A stretch of 64,000 bases of DNA, taken from Pseudorhodobacter turbinis (GTDB lineage: Bacteria > Pseudomonadota > Alphaproteobacteria > Rhodobacterales > Rhodobacteraceae). Every line of letters starts with the position of its first letter. Within the stretch, counting starts at the first letter, position 1. The stretch spans positions 2,224,001 through 2,288,000 of the forward strand of contig NZ_CP039964.1 of the NCBI RefSeq assembly GCF_005234135.1, given 5' to 3'. Shown in pieces: positions 55,519 through 63,851 of the stretch. Position numbers and translations under genes: made by a program. Under the pieces are notes generated by a model. That model did not search any database and had not been told where the DNA came from. It was given only the letters and a program-made list of their open reading frames with translations.

Positions 55519-56357
55519 TGCCGCAGATCGTGCGGGATGTGTCGCAGTTGCGTGCGATTGTGGCGGGGTGGAAGGCCGGGGGCGACGCCGTTGGCGTGGT
55601 GCCAACGATGGGTGCCTTGCATGAAGGGCACCTGAGCCTTGTACGGGCGGCCAAGATTGATTGCGCACGGGTGATCGTGACGATTTTCGTCAACCCCAAG
55701 CAATTCAACGCCGCCGAGGATTTGCAGAAATATCCGCGCACCGAAGAGGCGGACGCCGCCTTGCTGGCCCCCCTGGGTGTGGATGTGATCTTTGCGCCAC
55801 CGGCCGAGGCGGTTTATCCGCCCGGTTTTGCCACGACAATTTCGGTTACGGGGATTTCCGGCCCTTTGGAGGGCGCGCATCGCCCCGGCCATTTCGATGG
55901 GATGGTGACGGTGGTGGCCAAGCTTTTCGGGATGACGGCGGCGGATCGGGCCTATTTCGGGCAAAAGGACTGGCAGCAGTTGCAGGTGGTGCAGCGCTTG
56001 GTTGCGGATCTGAATTTGGCCGTCAAGATAACCGGATGTGAAACGATCCGCGAGGCGGACGGTTTGGCGATGTCATCGCGCAATGGGCAGCTTTCGGCAA
56101 AGGCGCGGGCCTGTGCGCCTGCGTTGCACACCGCCATGCAGCGTGCGGGGGCTGCCATTCGCGGCGGCGCGCCGGTGCCGATTGCCATGAGGGCCGCAAG
56201 GGCCGAGGTGTTGGCCGCAGGCTTTGACGAGGTGGAATATATCGAGCTACGCTCTGCCGTGATGCTGGAACGGGTTTCACGGCTTGACGGGCCGGTGCGT
56301 ATGTTGGCCGCCGCCATGATTGGCGGTGTGCGCCTGATTGATAATATCGCGGTGTAA
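55515..56357 (+). CDS. panC: Pantoate-beta-alanine ligase
   Basis: 280-aa ATP-dependent ligase making pantothenate. HIGH-type motif in '[20 protein letters not shown]', '[25 protein letters not shown]', '[16 protein letters not shown]' and '[13 protein letters not shown]', then KMSKS-like 'MSSRNGQLS'. Overlaps panB (ATGA coupling). Usual length. Confidence 0.97.
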   Translation: MMPQIVRDVSQLRAIVAGWKAGGDAVGVVPTMGALHEGHLSLVRAAKIDCARVIVTIFVNPKQFNAAEDLQKYPRTEEADAALLAPLGVDVIFAPPAEAVYPPGFATTISVTGISGPLEGAHRPGHFDGMVTVVAKLFGMTAADRAYFGQKDWQQLQVVQRLVADLNLAVKITGCETIREADGLAMSSRNGQLSAKARACAPALHTAMQRAGAAIRGGAPVPIAMRAARAEVLAAGFDEVEYIELRSAVMLERVSRLDGPVRMLAAAMIGGVRLIDNIAV

Positions 56358-56446
56358 TCGCCTGTTGCGACGGTTTTTCGCGAGTGGGGCTGGAATTGGC
56401 TGTGCCGCCCGCCCATATTTTATGAGTATTTACATCGGAGGCCGTG

Positions 56447-57499
56447 ATGGCAGATTTCGACAGCAAGATCCGTGAAAGTCAGGATCAGGTGGCAAAGGTG
56501 CAGACCAAAATCTCTGCGATCACCAGCCAGATTGAGGCGGGGGACACAACGATTGATGTGGAAACCGCCACGCTGGAGGATGTCCATCAGCACACCGAAT
56601 TGATGAACGCCAATATCGCTGATCTGATTATGGGCCTCGATGATGTCACAGCCGGTTTCAGCCGTGATTTCGATGAGATGCGCAACAAGACCGGGATGGA
56701 AAGCTTCATCGGGATTTTTTCCAGTGCCAAGTCGGAATCGATGCGGCAAGAGCGGATGCGCACGGCCTCTATCGACGATAAACTGCAAGATCTGATCGCG
56801 AAATCCGATGTGATCGTCAAGCTGTTGCAGGGTCAGCTGGATTTGCTGAATGCGCAGAAAACCAGCGTCGAAACCAATCTGACCGGCACGCTGACAGAAC
56901 GCGAGGCAACCGTGGGCAGCCTTGAGTCCGTGCGCGCCGAAATCATGGGGATGGACCCGCAGATTATTGCCTTGGAAACCAAGATCAGCGTGGAACAAGA
57001 CGCCGCAAAACGCACCAAGCTGGAAAGCGAGCTGGCCGCGCTCAATACCCGCTATAACGCGCTGGTGCAGCAAGAGCAGGTTGATCTGGCGAAATCGCAA
57101 ACCCTGGAGCGTTATATCGAGAAGGGCAAAACTTGGATGGACAGCCTGCAAAATCAGGCGGCGACCCAGATGGTTTTGATCAACAAATTGCAAACCGATA
57201 CCAAGCAGCGCGTGGTGCTTTATGATGCGCTGACCTCCAGCCTCAAGACCGCGCAGCAGCAGGATGTGGCGCATCGCATCAATGAAATCGGCGTGAAAAC
57301 CGACCAAGAGGCGCAGGCCGCGATGGCCGCCATTGGCACCGCCACCAACAACCGGATGGCCGATATGATGGAGGCGCACGGCGACCACATGGTCTTTGCG
57401 CGCAAGGTTCTGGAGGCGAAGGCCAAGGCGGATGAACGTTTTGCGCGGCGGTTTGCCTCTATTGTGGAAAAACACGACAAGAACCAATACGGCGGGTAA
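56447..57499 (+). CDS. Long coiled-coil protein, first gene of an uncharacterised cluster
   Basis: 350-aa, no Cys, no signal peptide or membrane helix, almost entirely helical with heptad-like patterning ('DSKIRESQDQVAKVQTKISAITSQIEAG', 'TKISVEQDAAKRTKLESELAALNTRYNAL'). The middle ('DKLQDLIAKSDVIVKLLQGQLDLLNAQKTSVETNL') and the last third ('DALTSSLKTAQQQDVAHRINEIGVKTDQEAQAAM') resemble in style the rod-like TelA/toxic-anion-resistance proteins, but I cannot confirm that relation. GGAGG lies 5 nt before the ATG at 56447. The next gene starts 1 nt after its stop. It may form the oligomeric scaffold or partner of the AAA ATPase two genes on. Confidence 0.72.
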   Translation: MADFDSKIRESQDQVAKVQTKISAITSQIEAGDTTIDVETATLEDVHQHTELMNANIADLIMGLDDVTAGFSRDFDEMRNKTGMESFIGIFSSAKSESMRQERMRTASIDDKLQDLIAKSDVIVKLLQGQLDLLNAQKTSVETNLTGTLTEREATVGSLESVRAEIMGMDPQIIALETKISVEQDAAKRTKLESELAALNTRYNALVQQEQVDLAKSQTLERYIEKGKTWMDSLQNQAATQMVLINKLQTDTKQRVVLYDALTSSLKTAQQQDVAHRINEIGVKTDQEAQAAMAAIGTATNNRMADMMEAHGDHMVFARKVLEAKAKADERFARRFASIVEKHDKNQYGG

Positions 57500-57500
57500 T

Positions 57501-58625
57501 GTGAACGGCTTAACCGACGATCACGCAGAGCTTTACGACGCGGCCATCATCCGGCGTTATTTCGACAAGTTTGACAAGATCACGGGCCATCTGGGCCGTG
57601 TCGCCGCCGAGTTGGAGCGTGAAGGCCAGCTTTCGCGTTTGGATGCGCGGGTGATCGGGGGGTATATCCAGCGGCTGAACCTGACGTTTCAGGCGTTGGG
57701 CTATAAATACCTGATGGCTGGGCGCATCGACGGGCCTTTGCCCGGTAAGCTGACGTTTGACCGGCACGAAAGCGGCTTTCCTGTCGCGCAGGAATTGCTG
57801 GTCATGGCCAACGACGCCCAGCAGGCCGAGCGGCACCTGTCGCAGCTGCCGACCGAGGTTGAGCTGAAGGATGAGATGATCCGCCAGATCGTCGGGGAGC
57901 TGGTGATCCCGACACGGCTGCAATTCACCCTGTCGCAACGGCTTTACTATGAGGCCCTGATGCAAGGGGTGCCGTTCTGGGCACGCAATGATCCCGACGT
58001 GCAATGGATGGGTGAGGACCGTGGCCGCCGCTCGTGGCTGGTGCATTGGGCGGTTTACGATACGCAAACCAACCTGCCGGTGATCTATCTTTTGAATGTA
58101 GAGGATAGCGGCAAAACCTCTCTGCCGCGCGACGACCGGCGCTGGCCGCAGATGCAGGCGCATCTGATGGCGCAATCGGTGGACGGGCTCAAGCTGGTGA
58201 CGATTGCCAAGGGGTTTGATACCGATTTTGACGACCTGCACCCCAAACGGCTGCGGCGGATTCACCTTGGGCCGATGTATTCCAGCAGTTTCACGCTGCA
58301 ATCGGGGCCGATTTCCGATGTGCTGGCGGCGGCAAGGCCCGAACCGGGGCAGGATTGGGCGCTGGTTTGGACGCTGGAGGATTTGCTGGCCGAGCGGGAG
58401 GAAACCGTGAAAACAGGCTGGTTTTCCTCGACCGAGCGGCAGATTTTTGCCACTGGTCCGTTTGGCGGGCCGGGGCTGGCCGATATTGGCGCGACGGCGA
58501 TGACGCGCATGTTGGTGATGCCGGAACGCCCCTATCAGGCGCTGGCCGAAAAGCGCCCCGCCGGTTTTGCGGATGTTCGCAAATTCGTGGTCGGCGCCGG
58601 TGGCCGCATCATCGCGCAGCGGTAA
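57501..58625 (+). CDS. Uncharacterised protein, second gene of the cluster
   Basis: 374-aa soluble protein, no recognised domain. N-terminal helical region ('YFDKFDKITGHLGRVAAELEREGQLSRLDARVIGGYIQRL'), then mixed alpha/beta with 'RRSWLVHWAVYDTQTNLPVIYLLNVEDSG' and a C-terminal 'TAMTRMLVMPERPYQALAEKRPAGFADVRKFVVGAGGRII'. It is neither a clear enzyme nor a membrane protein. The start is a GTG at 57501, 1 nt after the coiled-coil gene, with GGCGGG ahead. The AAA gene follows 18 nt after its stop. Confidence 0.7.
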   Translation: MNGLTDDHAELYDAAIIRRYFDKFDKITGHLGRVAAELEREGQLSRLDARVIGGYIQRLNLTFQALGYKYLMAGRIDGPLPGKLTFDRHESGFPVAQELLVMANDAQQAERHLSQLPTEVELKDEMIRQIVGELVIPTRLQFTLSQRLYYEALMQGVPFWARNDPDVQWMGEDRGRRSWLVHWAVYDTQTNLPVIYLLNVEDSGKTSLPRDDRRWPQMQAHLMAQSVDGLKLVTIAKGFDTDFDDLHPKRLRRIHLGPMYSSSFTLQSGPISDVLAAARPEPGQDWALVWTLEDLLAEREETVKTGWFSSTERQIFATGPFGGPGLADIGATAMTRMLVMPERPYQALAEKRPAGFADVRKFVVGAGGRIIAQR

Positions 58626-58643
58626 TTGCAAGGGAATGCAGGA

Positions 58644-60572
58644 ATGACAACACGCGACACGATGGAACTGCGCGAAGAGGATATCACCGCGCATTACCCC
58701 GCCGCCACCGAGATGTTGACGGGGCTTGACCATACACCGCGCATCGCCACCCCGCGTGCGGTGGCGCCTCGGGAAAGGTCGCCGGGCGTGGGGTTGGGGG
58801 CGCGCCGGTTCCGGTCAACCACGCCGGGGCTGGTGACGCGACCAACCGCGCGGCCCGATGCTGTGCGCCTGTTGGACCGGATTTGCCAAGATGATGACCC
58901 GTTGATCTCACCGGTGCAGGCCACGGTTGCGCAGGGCGTGCGCCGTGCCTTGGCGATTGCGCTGGCGGTGGGGCAGGAATACGCCCGCCAGACCCCCTTG
59001 GTGGAGTTGAAGCAAGCCAACCTTGAAGGCCGGTTGCCCAGCCCAAGAAAGCCCGAGTTTACCGAGCTGTTGGCAGCCGAGGCCTTGGCCGTTCTTTATA
59101 CCTTTGGCAATGCGACCGCCTTCCTTCTGGCCGCGCAAACCACCGAACGTGTGGTCGAAATCGGCCCGGCAGAGGAGGTGCTGACCGATAACGCCCCCCT
59201 CGCTCTGCACGGCGCGATATGGGAGCTGGACCAAGCCATCGCCGCCCATGCGCAAGAGGATGCAAGCCTTGTCGCCACGGTGCTTGCCTATGCCGAACAG
59301 CTGATGGCCAGCGTTGCCCTGCGCGGCCAAGACGCCCCCCGCATCGCCGCTTTTGCCTCCGCCAGCTGGCGGGTTGAGGCGGACGGCCTGACCATTGCAG
59401 GTTTCAAACCGGCGCGGGCCGCCAAAAGTACCGCGTTGACGATGACCTTCAAAAAGCCAAATGAGGTCGTGGGCAACCATATCGCCAAGCACCAATCCTT
59501 GCGCTTGGCCAAGATGTTGATGGCTTATGACTTTGACCGCAAGCTGAACCCCTTTGCCGAGATGGGCGGCTTTGTGTTCACCTTTATAGGCGATGGCGCG
59601 CCGGGGACCGGCAAGACCACGTTGATCCAGATGATGGCGGGATTGCTGAATGACTACTGCAAGGTGGCGGGATACCCCTTCCGCTATCAGAATTTTTCCA
59701 TTGACCAAATCGACAGCTATCAGGGCAAATCGGGGCAGAACGCCAAGGCCTTTATCAGCACTATTCTGGACCCTGCCGTGATCGGTTTTGGCACGATTGA
59801 TGATATTGACCAGATCGCGGGCAAGCGCGGGGACAAGCAATCCTCGGCCGGTCAGCAAGAGGTGACAGCCGTCTTTATGGAGGCTTTTGCCGGCGCCAAT
59901 ACGGTGGTGCGCGGCAATTGCACCTTTGGCATGTTCTCTAATTTCCCCGAGAATGTCGATGATGCCCTGCGCCAACGTGCCGCCGCGCGCTTTTTGGTCG
60001 ACGGGCCACAGACGCGCGAAGATTACATCGATATTCTGGCCCTGCTGATGGGAAAAAACCACGATATCCCCTTGGGCGCGCATGATCTTTTCGCCGCCCA
60101 AGAGATGAAGCGCGCTGTTGCCGCCAGCTTTGATCGCCACGCCCGCCCGCATGAGGACGGCCTTTTGCGCGTCTGGGACGGCGTTACCCGCGACATCGGC
60201 CCGCTTGATACCATCGCCAAGCTGGGCACCTATCTGAAGGCGATTCAGACCGCCGATCCGCGCTTTACCGGCCGGGCAATCAAGAATATCACCGATGCGG
60301 TGAAAGTGCGCGCGATGGATTTTGATCTGCCGGATGAATGGATGGAGGCGCCGGACCTGTTCTTGTTCAAACCCTATGATGTAAAACTGGCGATGATCCG
60401 CGACATGACCCAAAAGATCACGGTGGATATGGTGGTGCAAGAAATCAACCGCTATGCCGATAGCGAGTTCCGTTATGCCGATAAATCCGATGAGGTGGCG
60501 ATTGCCAATATGGTTCGCGATTTCGCGCGGCAAGAAGAGGCCAAGCGGCGGTATCTGGAGGGGAAGGGGTGA
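58644..60572 (+). CDS. AAA-family ATPase of the uncharacterised cluster
   Basis: ~642-aa. The first ~270 residues are helical and family-specific ('ISPVQATVAQGVRRALAIALAVGQEYARQTPLVELKQANLEGRLP'). The AAA core is at ~300-480: Walker A GAPGTGKT (K324), Walker B 'GFGTIDDIDQIAG' (~380-390, second acidic residue Asp where Glu is usual), sensor-like 'TVVRGNCTFGMFSNFPENVDDALRQRAAARF', with candidate Arg finger. The C-terminal ~150 residues are again helical. It is probably a remodelling ATPase. The stop overlaps the next start (TGATG). The ATG at 58644 is chosen over an upstream frame at 58626. Confidence 0.82.
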   Translation: MTTRDTMELREEDITAHYPAATEMLTGLDHTPRIATPRAVAPRERSPGVGLGARRFRSTTPGLVTRPTARPDAVRLLDRICQDDDPLISPVQATVAQGVRRALAIALAVGQEYARQTPLVELKQANLEGRLPSPRKPEFTELLAAEALAVLYTFGNATAFLLAAQTTERVVEIGPAEEVLTDNAPLALHGAIWELDQAIAAHAQEDASLVATVLAYAEQLMASVALRGQDAPRIAAFASASWRVEADGLTIAGFKPARAAKSTALTMTFKKPNEVVGNHIAKHQSLRLAKMLMAYDFDRKLNPFAEMGGFVFTFIGDGAPGTGKTTLIQMMAGLLNDYCKVAGYPFRYQNFSIDQIDSYQGKSGQNAKAFISTILDPAVIGFGTIDDIDQIAGKRGDKQSSAGQQEVTAVFMEAFAGANTVVRGNCTFGMFSNFPENVDDALRQRAAARFLVDGPQTREDYIDILALLMGKNHDIPLGAHDLFAAQEMKRAVAASFDRHARPHEDGLLRVWDGVTRDIGPLDTIAKLGTYLKAIQTADPRFTGRAIKNITDAVKVRAMDFDLPDEWMEAPDLFLFKPYDVKLAMIRDMTQKITVDMVVQEINRYADSEFRYADKSDEVAIANMVRDFARQEEAKRRYLEGKG

Positions 60573-61129
60573 TGGGAATTATCGGCATGCTTAATACTTG
60601 GAACGCATGGATAGCCAACCATCAAGCACTTGTCGTTGCAGTTGGCATTCCGATTTTGACTGCCTTGGTTACAGTAATCATTGCATATTTCACTAACAAA
60701 GCGAATTTGAGAGCCCAAACGAGAAACCGAGAGCTACAAAAGCAGACTAGATTATTTGACTCGCGCGAAAAGAAAATCAGTGAGCTTCGAGAAGCATTTA
60801 CTAAACTGGAAGCAATTAGCTTCTTCATGTCGTTTGATATGAGCCAAGGAGTTTCCAGCAGTGAGATCGGTAAGATTTCATGTGAGCAGATGAATCAGTT
60901 TGTTAGGGCTTTTACTGAGATTGTGCCAAAGATTCAACTTTTGTTGCCTCAAGCCGATCCGGATTATACCGCGCTGTCGGAAGCTATGTGGCGAGATCTG
61001 AAGAAGCAAGCGAGTGGCGTAACAGAACCGAACGATGCCACTTTAGAGCCCTTCGTTACCGTGGCGGGGCGTGTACTGTCGAGGTTGGAAGAACAATCAA
61101 ATGCGGGTTTGGAGAAATCTAATGTTTAG
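60572..61129 (+). CDS. AT-rich membrane-anchored protein of unknown function (passenger in the cluster)
   Basis: 185-aa with one N-terminal transmembrane helix ('ALVVAVGIPILTALVTVIIAYF') and a helical cytoplasmic remainder. It stands out for base composition: 70 of 180 bases are G/C over 60661-60840 (39%), against 38 of 60 and 32 of 60 in two sampled stretches of the preceding ATPase gene; rare-type codons such as AGA and ATA occur. It looks recently inserted into the cluster. It starts inside the ATPase stop (TGATG), so it hijacks its translation. It ends 78 nt before the next gene. Similar single-helix small proteins sit in varied defence and stress islands; a function is not assigned. Confidence 0.7.
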   Translation: MGIIGMLNTWNAWIANHQALVVAVGIPILTALVTVIIAYFTNKANLRAQTRNRELQKQTRLFDSREKKISELREAFTKLEAISFFMSFDMSQGVSSSEIGKISCEQMNQFVRAFTEIVPKIQLLLPQADPDYTALSEAMWRDLKKQASGVTEPNDATLEPFVTVAGRVLSRLEEQSNAGLEKSNV

Positions 61130-61207
61130 GGTTTCCTGTATCGTCCCCTGCCGTGACTCGGGTCAGCCATTTCAGAAATGCCGATTCGGTGGGATGGGCA
61201 TTGCCCC

Positions 61208-61528
61208 ATGACCGTCCTCATTCTCCTCGCGTTCATCCTCGTGGCCTTTGCCTATATCGGCTTTGCCATTGTCCCTTTCGTCACCCGCCCTGCGATGCTT
61301 TTCGACAAAGGGCCGACACATGCGCGGATCATGGGGCTGTTGCTTTGTGGGGCCTCGGCGGTTCTGGTGTTTTTCGTGTTCAACCCTGATGAGATGGCAG
61401 GGTTGAAGCCGCGGTTCTGGGAGGCGGCGGGCTTGGCGGGGTTCTCGGCGATATTCTGGGTGCCGTGGTACCTCTATGCTTTTGGCCGTGCTGCTGCCAA
61501 GGCCAATGCCCTGAGGGACAGCAAATGA
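61208..61528 (+). CDS. Small membrane protein of the cluster
   Basis: 106-aa integral membrane protein with about three helices ('LILLAFILVAFAYIGFAIVPFV', 'IMGLLLCGASAVLVFFVF', 'AAGLAGFSAIFWVPWYLYAF'). No domain recognised. The ATG at 61208 starts with MTVLILLAF; an upstream frame to 61178 lacks support. The stop is within the start of the DUF6638 gene (ATGA). Confidence 0.7.
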   Translation: MTVLILLAFILVAFAYIGFAIVPFVTRPAMLFDKGPTHARIMGLLLCGASAVLVFFVFNPDEMAGLKPRFWEAAGLAGFSAIFWVPWYLYAFGRAAAKANALRDSK

Positions 61529-62874
61529 AACGTCTGATCGAAAAGGGTTTGATGTTCGGCAATCTGGTAGAGGTATCCTCTCCGGCGTTGATTGACCGTT
61601 ATAACCGCGCGTTGGCGCATTTGACGGGCAAGCGCACGGAGTTGACCGATTTCCACATCGACATTTCCGGCTTTAGCCCCGAGGTGGGCGAGGAGCTGGG
61701 CGATGAGCGCTATCTCAACCCCAATGGCTGTAACCGGCAGTTCATTTTGCTGACCACGGCGCAGAAATCGGCACCTTTGCTGAATGTGACGTTCTCCACC
61801 TCTCGGGGGATTTTGCGGCAATTTATCGAGGCGAATGAGGCGCAGCTGTTTGCCCTGACGGCGCGTGATGCGGTGGCGGGGGAATTGGCGAACAGCGTGT
61901 TCGAGGTTTCCAGCCCCACGCGGCTTTTGGATATTCGCCAGATCACGATCGAGGCGGATACGATCGGCGGCCATGTGGCGGATGCGGCCAAGCTGGCGCA
62001 AAAGATCGAACGCTTTCGCCAAGAGCCTGCGGGCTGGCGTGATGATGTGTTGATCGCCGAAATGATCGGCATGGCGAAAAAGACCGGCGATGTGACGCGG
62101 GTGCCGATTGCGCTGCCCAAGATGACATTCGAGCAGGCGAATTTCTGGACCTCGCATTTTGGCGGGCTTTATGTGTTTCGGGATGTGAAACTGCCTGCGG
62201 TGATCTCGGTTATGCCGCAAAGCGGGCTGGAGGGGCTGGTGATGGACCTCTCATCGCGCAACCGCATTGCCGATTGGCTGGAACGTTGCGGGCTGGTGGA
62301 ACCTATCGTCAAGGCGCGCGCGATGGACAGCGCGGCGGTGCTGCGCCAGAAGATGGATTTCATTCTGGTCGATGCGGCGGATGCGCTGAACCTTGATCTG
62401 GGCCTTGCGACGCGCAACGACCTGCGCAAGATCGCCCGTCAGCTTGGCGCGGCCTTGCCCGAAGAGTTTCAGGGCCTGTCGCGGCTGTTGGCTTGGGTGG
62501 AGGGCGGCGGGGATTGGCCGCGCATCACGTCCGAACATCCGGCCTATTTCTATACCCTGCGTGCGCGTGCCCATGCGGACCGCGATCTGGTGAATATGCT
62601 TTTGTCGCAGCTTGCACCTTTGGATGTGCGGCAAATGTTCATCACCCATAAAGAGTTGTTCTATAGCAGCTATGCCTCTTGGTCGGACCGCAAGCGCGGT
62701 TATGTCGCGGATTTTCTGGAGCGGGAGTATATGGTGGATAAAGCCGGTGCCCGCAGGGCGCTTTTCGGGGCAGAGCCGGCGATGGATGAGGCAGAGCGCG
62801 CCGCGCCCAAAGCCAAGTCCCGCAGAACGCATTTGGCGGGGCCTTGGGGCCCGGCCCGCAAAGGGAGACGATGA
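61525..62874 (+). CDS. DUF6638-family protein
   Basis: 449-aa soluble protein, starts MKRLIEKGLMFGNLVEV. I recognise it as like the DUF6638 group, recalled not searched; the biological function is unknown. Contents: mixed alpha/beta with 'PNGCNRQFILLTTAQKSAPLLNVTFSTSRGILRQFIEAN' and a basic C-terminal tail ('KAKSRRTHLAGPWGPARKGRR') that may bind nucleic acid or membrane. It overlaps both neighbours by ATGA, so it is translated as part of the cluster. Confidence 0.78.
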   Translation: MKRLIEKGLMFGNLVEVSSPALIDRYNRALAHLTGKRTELTDFHIDISGFSPEVGEELGDERYLNPNGCNRQFILLTTAQKSAPLLNVTFSTSRGILRQFIEANEAQLFALTARDAVAGELANSVFEVSSPTRLLDIRQITIEADTIGGHVADAAKLAQKIERFRQEPAGWRDDVLIAEMIGMAKKTGDVTRVPIALPKMTFEQANFWTSHFGGLYVFRDVKLPAVISVMPQSGLEGLVMDLSSRNRIADWLERCGLVEPIVKARAMDSAAVLRQKMDFILVDAADALNLDLGLATRNDLRKIARQLGAALPEEFQGLSRLLAWVEGGGDWPRITSEHPAYFYTLRARAHADRDLVNMLLSQLAPLDVRQMFITHKELFYSSYASWSDRKRGYVADFLEREYMVDKAGARRALFGAEPAMDEAERAAPKAKSRRTHLAGPWGPARKGRR

Positions 62875-63137
62875 TGGGGTTTTTCCGGCTGGCCTTCTTT
62901 GGCTATATCGCCCTTACGGTGTTGTATTTTCTGGTCAGCATCTATTCCAGATCCACCCAGCGCGAAGAACTGGAAAAAGAATGGGACGCAGAAGAGGGCC
63001 CCGGCGACCGCGATGCCTATATCGCGGCGGGCATGGCCGAATATGACAAGGGTTTGCGCAAAAAACTGATCTGGCTCGTCTATGTCCTTCCGACGCTGGC
63101 CGTGATAGCGGCCATTTACCTGTTGAATTTCGCCTGA
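62871..63137 (+). CDS. Small two-helix membrane protein of the cluster
   Basis: 88-aa, one N-terminal helix ('LAFFGYIALTVLYFLVSIYS') and one C-terminal ('IWLVYVLPTLAVIAAIYLL'), with a highly charged middle ('REELEKEWDAEEGPGDRDAY'). ATGs at 62871 and 62874; the first overlaps the upstream stop and has GGGAG 5 nt before. It lies 13 nt before the DUF1523 gene. Confidence 0.75.
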   Translation: MMGFFRLAFFGYIALTVLYFLVSIYSRSTQREELEKEWDAEEGPGDRDAYIAAGMAEYDKGLRKKLIWLVYVLPTLAVIAAIYLLNFA

Positions 63138-63150
63138 AAGGGACCCGCCA

Positions 63151-63801
63151 ATGCGCTATGTAAAATGGACATTCCTTGCAACCATCGCGTTGCTGTTGTT
63201 CTCATTTTTCCACTACACCTTGCCGCAAACGGATATTGCGAGGGTGGTTGGCACGGAAAACCGCCGCATTGATTTCGGTGAGAATTCCTTCTTTTGGGCC
63301 AGCCCCGATGTGGGCAATGCGGTCGATAAAAACCGTGATGTGTTTTTCATCCAGACGTATCGCAATAACGGCAAGCCGATGGTTTACCGCAATGAGGATA
63401 CCGGCTGGGGCTGGCCGCCCTATTTCAAGCTGGACGGTTCCAACCTGCAAACCGAGGCGCAGAATATGATCTCCAGCGCCGATAATCCGCGTTGGGTGGC
63501 GGTCACGCATTACGGCTGGCGCAATGAATTCATGAGCATCTTTCCCAACGCCATCAGTATGCGCGCGGTTGAGGGGCCGGACGTCAAGCTATTCCCATGG
63601 TTTAACGTGATTTTCTTTGTGGTTCTGGCGGGCGTTCTGCTTTTGCTATGGCGGATGTGGGCACAATTCCGCGAGCGCACGATTGACCCCACGCTGGAAA
63701 GTATCGGCGACACTTTTGATGAGGTGGACGCCCGCGCCGACGGCCTTTGGGCGCGTTTCAGGGCTTGGCTGGCAAGCTGGACGGGCAAGCCCCGCTGGTA
63801 A
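63151..63801 (+). CDS. DUF1523-family membrane protein
   Basis: 216-aa, resembling DUF1523 by memory. One N-terminal helix ('FLATIALLLFSFFHYTLP'), a ~115-residue periplasmic part with 'ENRRIDFGENSFFWASPDVG' and 'GWGWPPYFKLDGSNLQTEAQNM', and a C-terminal helix ('WFNVIFFVVLAGVLLLLWRMWAQF') with a cytoplasmic tail. Function unknown. It is codirectional with its neighbours in the cluster. Confidence 0.8.
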   Translation: MRYVKWTFLATIALLLFSFFHYTLPQTDIARVVGTENRRIDFGENSFFWASPDVGNAVDKNRDVFFIQTYRNNGKPMVYRNEDTGWGWPPYFKLDGSNLQTEAQNMISSADNPRWVAVTHYGWRNEFMSIFPNAISMRAVEGPDVKLFPWFNVIFFVVLAGVLLLLWRMWAQFRERTIDPTLESIGDTFDEVDARADGLWARFRAWLASWTGKPRW

Positions 63802-63851
63802 GAACGGCCCACCGATAAGACCGATAAGAATGAATGAGGTAAGGCCGCGCG

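Noticed and set aside
56420..57487. 355-codon minus-strand frame opposite the coiled-coil gene
   Set aside because: No ribosome site and no motif; the plus frame has GGAGG and directly adjoins the next gene.
58908..60533. 541-codon open frame on the minus strand opposite the AAA ATPase
   Set aside because: A shadow frame with no ribosome site or recognisable domain; the plus-strand ATPase has Walker motifs and overlaps its neighbours properly.
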